DNA from: Clostridia bacterium
Lineage (GTDB): Bacteria > Bacillota > Clostridia > Oscillospirales > QAKW01
NCBI GenBank assembly: GCA_017937065.1
Contig: JAGBEI010000031.1
Coordinates: 186,001 to 250,000 of the forward strand
Direction: 5' to 3'
Length of the DNA: 64,000 nucleotides
Below the pieces are notes generated by a model. That model was not told the DNA's origin. It saw only the letters and a list, made by a program, of their open reading frames with translations, and did not search any database. Every line of letters starts with the position of its first letter. The stretch's first letter is position 1. A program made the position numbers and the translations under genes. This document shows positions 35,052-43,324 of the stretch, one piece after another.

Positions 35052-35793
35052 ACTTAAAGTAACACTTTTGACATACACGCCGGAGCCGCAGAAAATAATG
35101 GCGGCGGCGGCAAAGCTGTGCTATGCCCGTGCGGACATAGATACCGTAATGGAGGGACTGACACCCGAAAAAACAGAAGGGTTTATCGACATGCTGTCGG
35201 GGTTGGGGCATGAAAGTCCCATGGAGCACATGAACTTTACCTTCGGGATAGAAAACGTATCCCGCTCGCTGCTGGCACAGATTACGCGGCATCGCCACGC
35301 CTCCTTCAGCGTACAGAGCCAGCGGTACGTTAAAGAAATGGATTTTGAATTTATAACCCCGCCTCAGATTGAGGAAAACGCGGCGGCAAAGCAGCTGTAT
35401 CTTCGGACAATGAAGGATATTGCCTCCTCCTACAACAGTCTTGCCGACAATCTGAAAAAAGCCAACATCGAAAGCGGCATGGAGGAGCGCGCGGCGGAAA
35501 AAAAGGCGATAGAGGACGCGCGGTATGTACTTCCCAACGCCTGCACAACAAAAATGATTGTGACCATGAACGCCCGCTCTCTCATGAACTTTTTTAAGCT
35601 GCGCTGCTGCAACCGCGCGCAGTGGGAAATTCGTGAGCTTGCATGCCGAATGCTAAAGCTTGTAAAGGACGTCGCACCAAACGTGTTCTGCAACGCAGGT
35701 CCCGCCTGCGTGCGCGGCGGCTGTTCGGAGGGCAGCATGAGCTGCGGCAAGGCGAATGATGTGCGCCGCAAATTCAAAAAGTCGGGTAACTGA
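35044..35793 (+). CDS. thyX: FAD-dependent thymidylate synthase
   Basis: 249 residues. Makes dTMP from dUMP with flavin and methylene-THF, without needing DHFR. The ThyX motif RHR-x7-S is present as RHRHASFSVQS. Other family features are SPMEHMNFTF and the C-terminal NFFKLRCCNRAQWEIRELA. It is followed by tmk with one base between, so dTMP synthesis and phosphorylation are made together. ThyX use is common in anaerobes that lack ThyA/FolA. Confidence 0.95.
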   Translation: MPELKVTLLTYTPEPQKIMAAAAKLCYARADIDTVMEGLTPEKTEGFIDMLSGLGHESPMEHMNFTFGIENVSRSLLAQITRHRHASFSVQSQRYVKEMDFEFITPPQIEENAAAKQLYLRTMKDIASSYNSLADNLKKANIESGMEERAAEKKAIEDARYVLPNACTTKMIVTMNARSLMNFFKLRCCNRAQWEIRELACRMLKLVKDVAPNVFCNAGPACVRGGCSEGSMSCGKANDVRRKFKKSGN

Positions 35794-35794
35794 T

Positions 35795-36481
35795 ATGCCT
35801 CTTATAGTAATCGAAGGGCTGGACGGCAGCGGCAAGGCGACCAGCGCCGCACTTCTTGAAAAACGGCTGACAGACGAGGGAAAGCAAACGCTGAAAATAT
35901 CCTTTCCCGATTATGAAAGCGAGTCGTCCGCACTTGTAAAAATGTATCTTTCGGGAAAATTCGGGGACAAGCCGCAGGATGTAAACGCATATGCCGCGTC
36001 TGCGTTTTACGCCGTGGACAGGTATGCCGGCTATAAATCAAGCTGGGGTAAAAAGCTAATGCAAGGGGCATGGGTGATTGCCGACCGCTACACCACCTCC
36101 AACGCCGTGCATCAGGCGTCAAAGCTGGACGGAAGCGAGCGCGACGCATACCTTGACTGGCTGTACGATTTTGAATTTGAAAAGCTGGGGCTCCCCCGCC
36201 CCGACTGCGTTATATATTTGGACGTACCGCCAAAAGTTTCACAAAAACTGATGGCAGACCGCTACAACGGAGACAGCTCAAGAAAGGATATTCACGAAAA
36301 AGACGTACAGTATCTTGAAAAAAGCCGCGCAGCGGCGCTATATGCCGCCCAAAGGCTCGGCTGGTTTATTGTCAGACCGTGCAAGGACGGGCAGATGCTG
36401 CCGCCCGACGCTGTTTTAGAGCTTATATACAACAAAATAAAGGATTTTTATGGAGATAGATTTACACAAAATAACACTTGA
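35795..36481 (+). CDS. tmk: thymidylate kinase-like protein
   Basis: 228 residues from ATG 35795, placed one base after the thyX stop; the longer frame upstream lies inside thyX and adds no domain. The P-loop is EGLDGSGKATSA; the substrate-binding DRY motif is WVIADRYTTSNAVHQ; the lid region is near SRKDIHEKD. It phosphorylates dTMP to dTDP. The sequence departs somewhat from the classic Tmk (longer insert around the YAASAFYAVDRYAGYKSSW block). Its place after thyX supports the assignment. Confidence 0.87.
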   Translation: MPLIVIEGLDGSGKATSAALLEKRLTDEGKQTLKISFPDYESESSALVKMYLSGKFGDKPQDVNAYAASAFYAVDRYAGYKSSWGKKLMQGAWVIADRYTTSNAVHQASKLDGSERDAYLDWLYDFEFEKLGLPRPDCVIYLDVPPKVSQKLMADRYNGDSSRKDIHEKDVQYLEKSRAAALYAAQRLGWFIVRPCKDGQMLPPDAVLELIYNKIKDFYGDRFTQNNT

Positions 36482-37331
36482 GGACAAGGCGGCAGTCGAT
36501 AAGATTTTAAAGCGCTCGGACAGACGATTTTGCGAATACACCTTCGGCAACATGTACTGCTGGGGCGGATCTGCAGGTCTGGAGCTTTCCGCTTCAGATG
36601 AAGTGCTGATTTTCGGCTACCCCAAGACCGAGCGGTTTTATATGCCGGTCGGGAATGACACAGAGAAAATCACGGCTGCCGTAAATGAGCTAATACGCAA
36701 TTACAAAAAACTCGCGCTGATGTCAATTTCGGCACAGGACAAGGAGCTTTTGGAGCATAAGTTTGACGGAGTGTTTGAATTTTCAGAGGACACCCGGTAT
36801 TTTGACTATATTTACGAATCGCAGAAGCTGCAGTCACTTAGCGGCAAAAAGCTTGCGGCAAAAAGAAATCATATCAATGCTTTTTTATCCGACGGACAGT
36901 GGAGAACCGAAAAAATCACGCAGGACAATGAAAAGCAGCTTTTTACATTCAACCGACAATGGTGCAAGGATGTCTGCGGGCATATGTCCGGTTCGCTGAA
37001 AAGTGAAATGTGCGCCGCAGAGCTGGGAATTAAAAACTTTGACGCGCTCGGCTTTTGCGGGATTATGCTCTATAAAAACGACGCACTTGTCGCTTACAGC
37101 TACGGCGAGCCGATAAACGGCGACACCTTCTGCGTTCATGTGGAGAAGGCAGACACAGAGGTGCGCGGCGCTTATCAGATGATAAACCGCGAGTTTGCGC
37201 GGGAATTTTGCACTGATTTTGAGTATATAAACCGCGAGGATGATGCGGGCGACGAAGGTCTGAGACGTGCAAAGCAAAGCTACTGCCCCACAGACAAAGG
37301 GCAGAAATTCAAGGCGGTAATAAAGGAGTAA
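36450..37331 (+). CDS. DUF2156 domain protein (phosphatidylglycerol lysyltransferase C-terminal-like)
   Basis: 293 residues, a GNAT-like double fold. The start (LEDKAAVDKILKRSDRRFCEYTFGNMYCWG) and the second half (FCGIMLYKNDALVAYSYGEPINGDTFCVHVEKADTEVRGAYQMINREFA) match DUF2156 proteins related to the soluble part of MprF. There are no membrane helices, so it is not MprF itself. Cytosolic aminoacyl- or acyl-transfer is plausible but unproven. It overlaps tmk by 32 bases and has its own aaagga. Confidence 0.8.
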   Translation: MEIDLHKITLEDKAAVDKILKRSDRRFCEYTFGNMYCWGGSAGLELSASDEVLIFGYPKTERFYMPVGNDTEKITAAVNELIRNYKKLALMSISAQDKELLEHKFDGVFEFSEDTRYFDYIYESQKLQSLSGKKLAAKRNHINAFLSDGQWRTEKITQDNEKQLFTFNRQWCKDVCGHMSGSLKSEMCAAELGIKNFDALGFCGIMLYKNDALVAYSYGEPINGDTFCVHVEKADTEVRGAYQMINREFAREFCTDFEYINREDDAGDEGLRRAKQSYCPTDKGQKFKAVIKE

Positions 37332-37337
37332 GGTTTG

Positions 37338-37889
37338 ATGAAAAAAGTATATATTTATCTTGCGGAGGGCTTTGAGGAAATAGAGGCGCTGGCACCTGCC
37401 GATATACTCCGCCGTGCGGGAGCGCAGGTTACTCTTGTATCCGTAAGCGGACACACAACCGTCACGGGTGCGCGCGGCGTCCGCGTTATTGCCGACTGTA
37501 CAATAGACTCCGCAGGTGATGATGCGGATATGATTGTTCTTCCGGGCGGCTATCCCGGCTATGAAAACCTCGCAAAGTGCAAAGAGCTTGAGCAGGTGAT
37601 AAAAAATATGCTTGCAGACGGGAAAACTGTCGCCGCAATCTGCGGTGCGCCCGCGGCGGTTTTAGGTGAAAAGGGATTTCTGAAAGACCGCCGCGCAGTA
37701 TGCTATCCCGGAATGGAGAACAAGCTTTTCTGTAAGGAAACGCCCGACAGCGGAGTGTGCGTTGATAAAAATATAATCACCGCTAAAAGCGCGGGTTTTG
37801 CAGTGGATTTTGCTCTGACACTGGTTGAGCATCTGCTGGGCATCGAACAAAAAACCGAAGTCTCAAACGGAATAGTTTATCATGGCTGA
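37338..37889 (+). CDS. DJ-1/PfpI family protein (YajL/ThiJ type)
   Basis: 183 residues from ATG 37338 (Shine-Dalgarno aaaggag). Glutamine-amidotransferase-like flavodoxin fold: N-terminal YIYLAEGFEEIEALAPADILRRAG, then VLPGGYPG, then AAICGAPAAVLGEKG with the conserved nucleophile-elbow Cys, and a late His-containing segment. Members act as redox-linked chaperones or as glyoxalase/deglycase enzymes; the activity here is open. It overlaps the CPBP gene by 8 bases. Confidence 0.88.
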   Translation: MKKVYIYLAEGFEEIEALAPADILRRAGAQVTLVSVSGHTTVTGARGVRVIADCTIDSAGDDADMIVLPGGYPGYENLAKCKELEQVIKNMLADGKTVAAICGAPAAVLGEKGFLKDRRAVCYPGMENKLFCKETPDSGVCVDKNIITAKSAGFAVDFALTLVEHLLGIEQKTEVSNGIVYHG

Positions 37890-38796
37890 AAGAAAAAAAA
37901 GTTTTGTATCCAATAAAATAGCCGCTCTGCTGTTTTCTGTGCTGACTCTGCTGCTGCTTCTTGAATTTCTGTCGCCGTACCTTTTGAAAAACATCACAAA
38001 CCTGCATAAAATAATAATTTACATTGTGATTTTTTTACTTCCCATAGATATTTACATTCGCGCAAACCGTTACAAGCGGGCACAGATACTGAAGCTTAAA
38101 TTTGTCAAGGTTAAGTACCTGCCGTTTATTCTGCTGTTCGGACTGTCGGCATCGGTTATATGCGCACTGATAAACACGGGCATAGCGGCAATGGCTGACG
38201 GGTTGTGGGACATACGTGCCGCAGCATCAACTGTCGGGTTTGTCAGTGAAAACCCGTTTATAACTGCCTTTACAATGGTATTCATGCCGGCAATATGCGA
38301 GGAGCTGCTGATTCGCGGACTTGCTCTGTCGGAATATGAAAAGTACGGCGTGTCGGTATCGGTAATCATGACCTCGCTTGTTTTTTCGCTGTTTCACGGG
38401 TCGCTGCTCACAATACCGTCGCTGTTTGTAGCCGGTGTGTTTTACGCCGTGCTGACCCATCTTTTCAAAAGCGTATACCCCGCAATAATCTGTCACTGTA
38501 TAAACAACGGGCTTGCGGTATATATAAGTCTGAACCGCGATTTTGTAAGTTATCTTTTAGGCGATGTGATTTTTGTTATAATTCTGATAATTGTATTATT
38601 TGCGGTTTTATACCTGACGCTGCGCCTTACGGAAAATGTGATAGATGATTTGGGCGATAAAAAACGGCTTAAAACCAACAGGCGTGCGCTTGTATACGGC
38701 GACCCGCTCAAGGCAGTATTTATATGGCTGTTTTTTGCGGTTAGCATTACGGCGGCAATACTTAAAATTGTTGATTTCCATATACCGGGATTATAA
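37882..38796 (+). CDS. CPBP family intramembrane metalloprotease
   Basis: 304-residue membrane protein with about eight hydrophobic helices. The Abi/CPBP signature is intact: PAICEELLIRG (EExxxR), FSLFHGS (FxxxH), and a late CHCINN. Family members (Rce1-like) cleave or bind substrates in the membrane; in Firmicutes some give bacteriocin self-immunity or process signal proteins. No bacteriocin gene is adjacent. Last gene of the wecG-thyX operon. Confidence 0.88.
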   Translation: MAERKKSFVSNKIAALLFSVLTLLLLLEFLSPYLLKNITNLHKIIIYIVIFLLPIDIYIRANRYKRAQILKLKFVKVKYLPFILLFGLSASVICALINTGIAAMADGLWDIRAAASTVGFVSENPFITAFTMVFMPAICEELLIRGLALSEYEKYGVSVSVIMTSLVFSLFHGSLLTIPSLFVAGVFYAVLTHLFKSVYPAIICHCINNGLAVYISLNRDFVSYLLGDVIFVIILIIVLFAVLYLTLRLTENVIDDLGDKKRLKTNRRALVYGDPLKAVFIWLFFAVSITAAILKIVDFHIPGL

Positions 38797-38819
38797 CGTA
38801 AATATCTCCGTAATTTATA

Positions 38820-38862
38820 TAAAAAAGGTCTTTGCGAATTTTTTCGCAAAGACCTTTTTAGT
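38820..38862 (+). terminator. terminator of the wecG-CPBP operon
   Basis: About 17 bp stem (aaaaaaggtctttgcga / tcgcaaagacctttttt-like) with loop attttt and a T run. Confidence 0.9.
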
Positions 38863-38952
38863 AAATAAAATTATTTTAACTCCGCCGAGTTTTGAAATAC
38901 CCGGTCAAAACAGCTGTTGGAGATTAGTCATGCCTTAGTAAGCATACAGCCG

Positions 38953-39414
38953 TCAGTTTGATTTGCTCCCGCGGTTTTTCCAAACATGATACAAAATATC
39001 TTTAAGAACCAACATCGCATCCTGTTCATCAAACTGATATTCCCGCTTTAACTCATCCAGCAGAATACCTAATCTGTAAGCATAATTCGGAATATTAACA
39101 ACTGACCGGTATTTGAGAAGAATAGGGTATTTTTTCCCCCAAGCACTTGTCCAGTCGATTTTTTGTTCGGCTTTCTCGCTTGTCTTGTCAATGGCTTCCC
39201 GGATTTCCCTGATATCCATGTCAAAGTCAATCAATTCATCCAAAGACACATTATACAATACCGCCATTTTCTTTGATTGCCTTATGTCTGGAACAGTTTC
39301 ATCAGTCTCCCATTTTGAAACAGTTTGTCTGCTTACGCCCAGTTTTTCAGCTACATCCTCCTGCGAAAGTCCGCATTTTTTTCTTGCCTGAAATAAGCTG
39401 TTTCCTAAATTCAC
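38953..39414 (-). CDS. XRE family transcriptional regulator
   Basis: 153 residues. A Cro/CI helix-turn-helix occupies residues 5-60 (LSQEDVAEKLGVSRQTVSKWE). The rest is helical (TSEKAEQKIDWTSAWGKKYPILLKYRSVVNIPNYAYRLGILLDELKREYQF) and has no named domain. GTG start with ggaga. The promoter region contains an inverted repeat that also covers the Shine-Dalgarno, suggesting autoregulation. It stands between the CPBP and gpmI genes; no target gene is obvious. Confidence 0.8.
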   Translation of the reverse strand: MNLGNSLFQARKKCGLSQEDVAEKLGVSRQTVSKWETDETVPDIRQSKKMAVLYNVSLDELIDFDMDIREIREAIDKTSEKAEQKIDWTSAWGKKYPILLKYRSVVNIPNYAYRLGILLDELKREYQFDEQDAMLVLKDILYHVWKNRGSKSN

Positions 39415-39422
39415 TTTTTTCT

Positions 39423-39461
39423 CCTTATCGTTTGATATAAATATTATATGATTTGATAAGG
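39423..39461. promoter_or_regulatory. putative operator/promoter of the XRE regulator
   Basis: CCTTATC (39423-39429) and GATAAGG (39455-39461) are perfect inverted arms. Between them lie two TTTGATA copies and the -10-like TATAAT of the minus-strand promoter (39448-39443). Confidence 0.5.
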
Positions 39462-39579
39462 ACAGTTTCTACCAATTATAATTGTCAAATATGCCCGTTT
39501 CATTTGCTTTCAGTACAAAAACACCCTGCATTTCAATTTGAATAGACGAAATCGGCAATATTCAAATTAAAGAATACTA

Positions 39580-41112
39580 TTATTTGATTATCGACTCGCC
39601 TGTCATCTGCGCGGGCTGTTTAAGTCCAAGCATTTTCAGCATTGTCGGCGCAATATCGCACAGTCTGCCGCCGTCACGCAGTGTACACGGATAGTTTACA
39701 ACCGTAAACGGAACGGGGTTTGTGGTGTGAGCCGTAAACGGCGAGCCGTCCGTCTCGTACATTTTATCTGCATTACCGTGGTCAGCCGTGATAATGGCAC
39801 TGCCGCCCATTTTCACAACGGACGCTATAACCTTCCCGACGCAGGTGTCAACCGCCTGAACAGCCGCCTTTGCCGCGTCGAAAATTCCGGTATGTCCGAC
39901 CATATCACAGTTGGCAAAGTTGAGTATCACAACATCAAACTTACCGCTTTCGATATTTTCACATGCCTTTGAGGCAACCTCAAACGCACTCATCTCCGGC
40001 TTTAAATCATAGGTCGCAACCTTGGGTGAGTTGACAAGCACGCGCTCCTCCCCTTCATACACTGTCTCAACGCCGCCGTTGAAGAAAAACGTGACATGCG
40101 CATATTTTTCCGTCTCGGCAATGCGCAGCTGAGTCATGCCCTCTTTCGACAGGTACTCGCCCAGAGTATTCTCAAGCGACTGGGGCTTAAACGCAATATG
40201 AACATTCGGCATTGACGCGTCATACTGCGTCATGCATACAAAGTAAAGATTGATAAAGCCTCTTTTACGCTCAAAGCCCGCAAATTCAGGGTCAACAAGC
40301 GTTCTTGTTATCTCTCTTGCACGGTCGGGACGGAAGTTGAAAAATATCACGCTGTCCTTTTCGTTTATCTCAGCATTTTCAAGGCATACCGTCGGGACGA
40401 CAAACTCATCAGTAATGTTTTTACCCTCGCTGTCAATCTGTTCATATGACGCGCGAACCGCGGCGACGGGGTCGGGATTCTTATTGCCCTGACCGTATAC
40501 CATTGCGGCATACGCTTTTTCAACGCGCTCCCAGCGGTTATCACGGTCCATGGCGTAGTATCTGCCCATTACGGTAGCAATCCTGCCGACGCCGATTTCC
40601 TTACACTTATCTTCAAGCTCTGACACAAAATCCGCACCGGAGGTCGGGGCTACGTCGCGCCCGTCCAAAAACGCATGGATATAGACCTTTTCAAGTCCCG
40701 CGCGCTTTGCAAGCTCCAGAATTGCATACATGTGAGTATTGTGACTGTGAACACCGCCGTTTGACACAAGTCCCATTATATGCAGCGCAGAGCCGTTCTC
40801 CTTTGCGTTTGCAACAGCGCCGGAAAGCGCTTCGTTTTCAAAAAAGTCGCCGTCCGAAATACTCTTTGTAATACGGGTCAGCTCCTGGTAAACAACACGG
40901 CCGGCGCCGATATTGGTATGCCCTACCTCACTGTTGCCCATCTGACCGTCGGGAAGCCCGACGTCCATGCCGGAAGCACCGATATAAGTAGTCGGATTTT
41001 CCGCAAACAGCTTTGTCAGATTAGGAGTGGCGGCAGCCTTGATAGCGTTGCCGTATTCACTGTCATTTCTTCCAAAACCGTCAAGAATACATAAAACCAA
41101 TGGTTTCTTCAT
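39580..41112 (-). CDS. gpmI: 2,3-bisphosphoglycerate-independent phosphoglycerate mutase
   Basis: 510 residues, Mn2+-dependent alkaline-phosphatase-like mutase (3-PG to 2-PG). Visible: LCILDGFGRND, the catalytic-serine segment GQMGNSEVGHTNIGAGR, FLDGRDVAPTSG, FFNFRPDRARE, NCDMVGHTG and the metal-binding ADHGNADKM. Length is standard. Third in pgk-tpiA-gpmI. I saw no convincing terminator after it. Confidence 0.97.
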   Translation of the reverse strand: MKKPLVLCILDGFGRNDSEYGNAIKAAATPNLTKLFAENPTTYIGASGMDVGLPDGQMGNSEVGHTNIGAGRVVYQELTRITKSISDGDFFENEALSGAVANAKENGSALHIMGLVSNGGVHSHNTHMYAILELAKRAGLEKVYIHAFLDGRDVAPTSGADFVSELEDKCKEIGVGRIATVMGRYYAMDRDNRWERVEKAYAAMVYGQGNKNPDPVAAVRASYEQIDSEGKNITDEFVVPTVCLENAEINEKDSVIFFNFRPDRAREITRTLVDPEFAGFERKRGFINLYFVCMTQYDASMPNVHIAFKPQSLENTLGEYLSKEGMTQLRIAETEKYAHVTFFFNGGVETVYEGEERVLVNSPKVATYDLKPEMSAFEVASKACENIESGKFDVVILNFANCDMVGHTGIFDAAKAAVQAVDTCVGKVIASVVKMGGSAIITADHGNADKMYETDGSPFTAHTTNPVPFTVVNYPCTLRDGGRLCDIAPTMLKMLGLKQPAQMTGESIIK

Positions 41113-41167
41113 AAAAAAATTCCTTTTTTATATTTTCTCCGTCTGTCAGGCGGAAAATTACAAGCTC

Positions 41168-41920
41168 TTATTTTGCGGCGTTTACAATAACCGCAAAGTC
41201 CTGTGCTTTGAGCGACGCACCGCCGATAAGACCGCCGTCAATATGCTCCTTTGCAAGCAGTCCCTCTGCATTTTTGGCGTTCATGGAACCGCCGTACTGA
41301 ATAACGATGCTGTCTGCGACATCCTTGCCGTAAATCTCGGCAATAACGTTTCTGATAGCGCCGTTTACCTCGTCCGCCTGCTCGTCGGTCGCGGTCTTGC
41401 CGGTGCCGATAGCCCAGACCGGCTCGTAGGCAATAACGGTATTCTTCGCATCAGCCGTGCTGATATCACGGAAAGCGATCTTGGTCTGCATTGCAACCGT
41501 CTCGACAGTGATGTTCTTCTCACGCTGCTCCAGCGTCTCACCGACGCAGACAATGGGGGTAAGCCCCGCAGCAATCGCAGCCTTTAGTCTCGCGTTTACG
41601 GTGTCGTCCGTCTCGCCGAAGTACTGACGTCTTTCGCTGTGACCGATAATTACGTACTCCGCGCCGGCGGCTTTCAGCATATCACCGCTGATTTCGCCGG
41701 TAAACGCGCCGCTTTCTGCCCAGTGGATATTCTCGGCGCCGATTTTGATATCGGAGCCCTTTGCCGCCTCAACCGCCGCCGCAATATCAACAAACGGCAC
41801 GCAGAGAACCACCTCGCATGAGGCACCTGCTACAAGCGGCTTCATCTCATTTATAAGCTCTTTTGTCTGAGCGGGAGTGTTATTCATTTTCCAGTTTCCC
41901 GCAATAACATACTTTCTCAT
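41168..41920 (-). CDS. tpiA: triose-phosphate isomerase
   Basis: 250 residues from ATG 41920, which has AAAGGA upstream; the frame 24 bases longer is not needed. TIM barrel with GNWKMN, the catalytic His in IIGHSERRQYF and the Glu in VIAYEPVWAIGTG, plus the phosphate-binding YGGSMNAKN. It interconverts DHAP and GAP. It follows pgk by 24 bases. Confidence 0.97.
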   Translation of the reverse strand: MRKYVIAGNWKMNNTPAQTKELINEMKPLVAGASCEVVLCVPFVDIAAAVEAAKGSDIKIGAENIHWAESGAFTGEISGDMLKAAGAEYVIIGHSERRQYFGETDDTVNARLKAAIAAGLTPIVCVGETLEQREKNITVETVAMQTKIAFRDISTADAKNTVIAYEPVWAIGTGKTATDEQADEVNGAIRNVIAEIYGKDVADSIVIQYGGSMNAKNAEGLLAKEHIDGGLIGGASLKAQDFAVIVNAAK

Positions 41921-41944
41921 TTTACGATTCCTTTCAAACCTCAA

Positions 41945-43138
41945 TTATTTATCCATAAGGCACGCGATGCCGGGCAGCTCCTTACCCTCAAGGAACTCAA
42001 GCGACGCGCCGCCGCCGGTGGAGATATGAGTCATCTTATCGGCAAAGCCGAGCTTTTCAACGGCAGCCGCAGAGTCACCGCCGCCGATAATCGAAACAGC
42101 GCCGCTTTCGGCAACGGCAGCAGCAACAGCCTCTGTGCCGGCAGCAAAGTTCTTCCACTCGGAAACACCCATAGGTCCGTTCCATACAACGGTACCTGCG
42201 CCCTCGATAGACTTTGCAAACAGCTCGCGTGTAACGGGACCTATATCAAGACCCATCCAGCCGTCCGGGATTGAGTCGGAGTAAATCGTCATATGGGTTG
42301 TATCCTCGCTGTACTCCCTGCCTATCTCGTTATCAACGGGAATCATGAAGTTTACGCCCTTTGCGCGCGCTTTTTCCATCATTTCCTTTGCAAGATCAAG
42401 CTTATCCTCCTCACAGATAGATGTGCCGATATTGTTTCCGTCTGCTCTGAAGAAGGTATACGCCATGCCTCCGCCTATAATAAGCGTGTCCACCTTGTCG
42501 ATAAGGTTTGTGATAACGCCGATTTTATCGGATACCTTAGCACCGCCCAGGATTGCGACAAACGGACGCGCGGGGTCAGCAAGCGCCTTGCCCATAACGC
42601 CGATTTCCTGCTGAATGAGATAGCCGCAGACCGCGGGCAGATAATCGGCAACGCCGGCAGTTGATGCATGAGCACGGTGAGCTGCGCCGAACGCGTCGTT
42701 TACAAATACGTCAGCCATTGAGGCAAGCTCCTTGGCAAACTCAGGGTCATTTTTCTTCTCGCGCTTGTCAAAGCGTGTGTTCTCAAGCAGCAAAACCTCG
42801 CCGTCCTTCAGAGCGGCTGCCTTTGTCTTGGCGTCCTGACCGATAATATCCTTTGCAAACTTAACTTCTGTTCCCAAAAGCTCGGTCAGACGCTTTGCAA
42901 CGGGAGCAAGCGTAAACTTCTCGGCATCCTCAGGCTCGCCCTTGGGCTTGCCCATATGTGAACAGAGGATAACCTTTGCGCCCTTGCCCATAAGATACTT
43001 GATAGTGGGCAATGCGGCAACAATTCTCTTTTCGCTGGTAATCTTACCGTCCTTCATAGGCACGTTGAAATCACAGCGGGTGAGAACTCTTTTGCCCGAT
43101 ACTTCAATGTCTTCGATAGTTTTTTTGTTGTAGTTCAT
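41945..43138 (-). CDS. pgk: phosphoglycerate kinase
   Basis: 397 residues. RCDFNVPM and the substrate-binding [10 protein letters not shown] are in the N-domain, [17 protein letters not shown] in the middle, and the nucleotide-binding [20 protein letters not shown] and GGGDSAAA in the C-domain. It generates ATP from 1,3-BPG. It heads pgk-tpiA-gpmI. gap, often first in this operon, is not here; secA diverges upstream. Strong aaggaga before ATG. Confidence 0.98.
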   Translation of the reverse strand: MNYNKKTIEDIEVSGKRVLTRCDFNVPMKDGKITSEKRIVAALPTIKYLMGKGAKVILCSHMGKPKGEPEDAEKFTLAPVAKRLTELLGTEVKFAKDIIGQDAKTKAAALKDGEVLLLENTRFDKREKKNDPEFAKELASMADVFVNDAFGAAHRAHASTAGVADYLPAVCGYLIQQEIGVMGKALADPARPFVAILGGAKVSDKIGVITNLIDKVDTLIIGGGMAYTFFRADGNNIGTSICEEDKLDLAKEMMEKARAKGVNFMIPVDNEIGREYSEDTTHMTIYSDSIPDGWMGLDIGPVTRELFAKSIEGAGTVVWNGPMGVSEWKNFAAGTEAVAAAVAESGAVSIIGGGDSAAAVEKLGFADKMTHISTGGGASLEFLEGKELPGIACLMDK

Positions 43139-43181
43139 TGCAGTTCTCCTTATCTGAAATATTATTATTTACCAAATAGTT

Positions 43182-43210
43182 ACTATACCATATAATTACG
43201 GAAATTTCAA
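43182..43210 (-). promoter_or_regulatory. promoter of pgk-tpiA-gpmI
   Basis: TTGAAA (43210-43205), 17 bases, TATAGT (43187-43182) on the minus strand. Confidence 0.75.
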
Positions 43211-43324
43211 TATTTTTATTGTATTAAGTTTTTTAACAAAATTACGGTAGATATTTACAAAGATATATGATAGAATATATTTTAATCAAAACCGCGGCTT
43301 TGAAAGCCTTAAAGGAGACAACAG

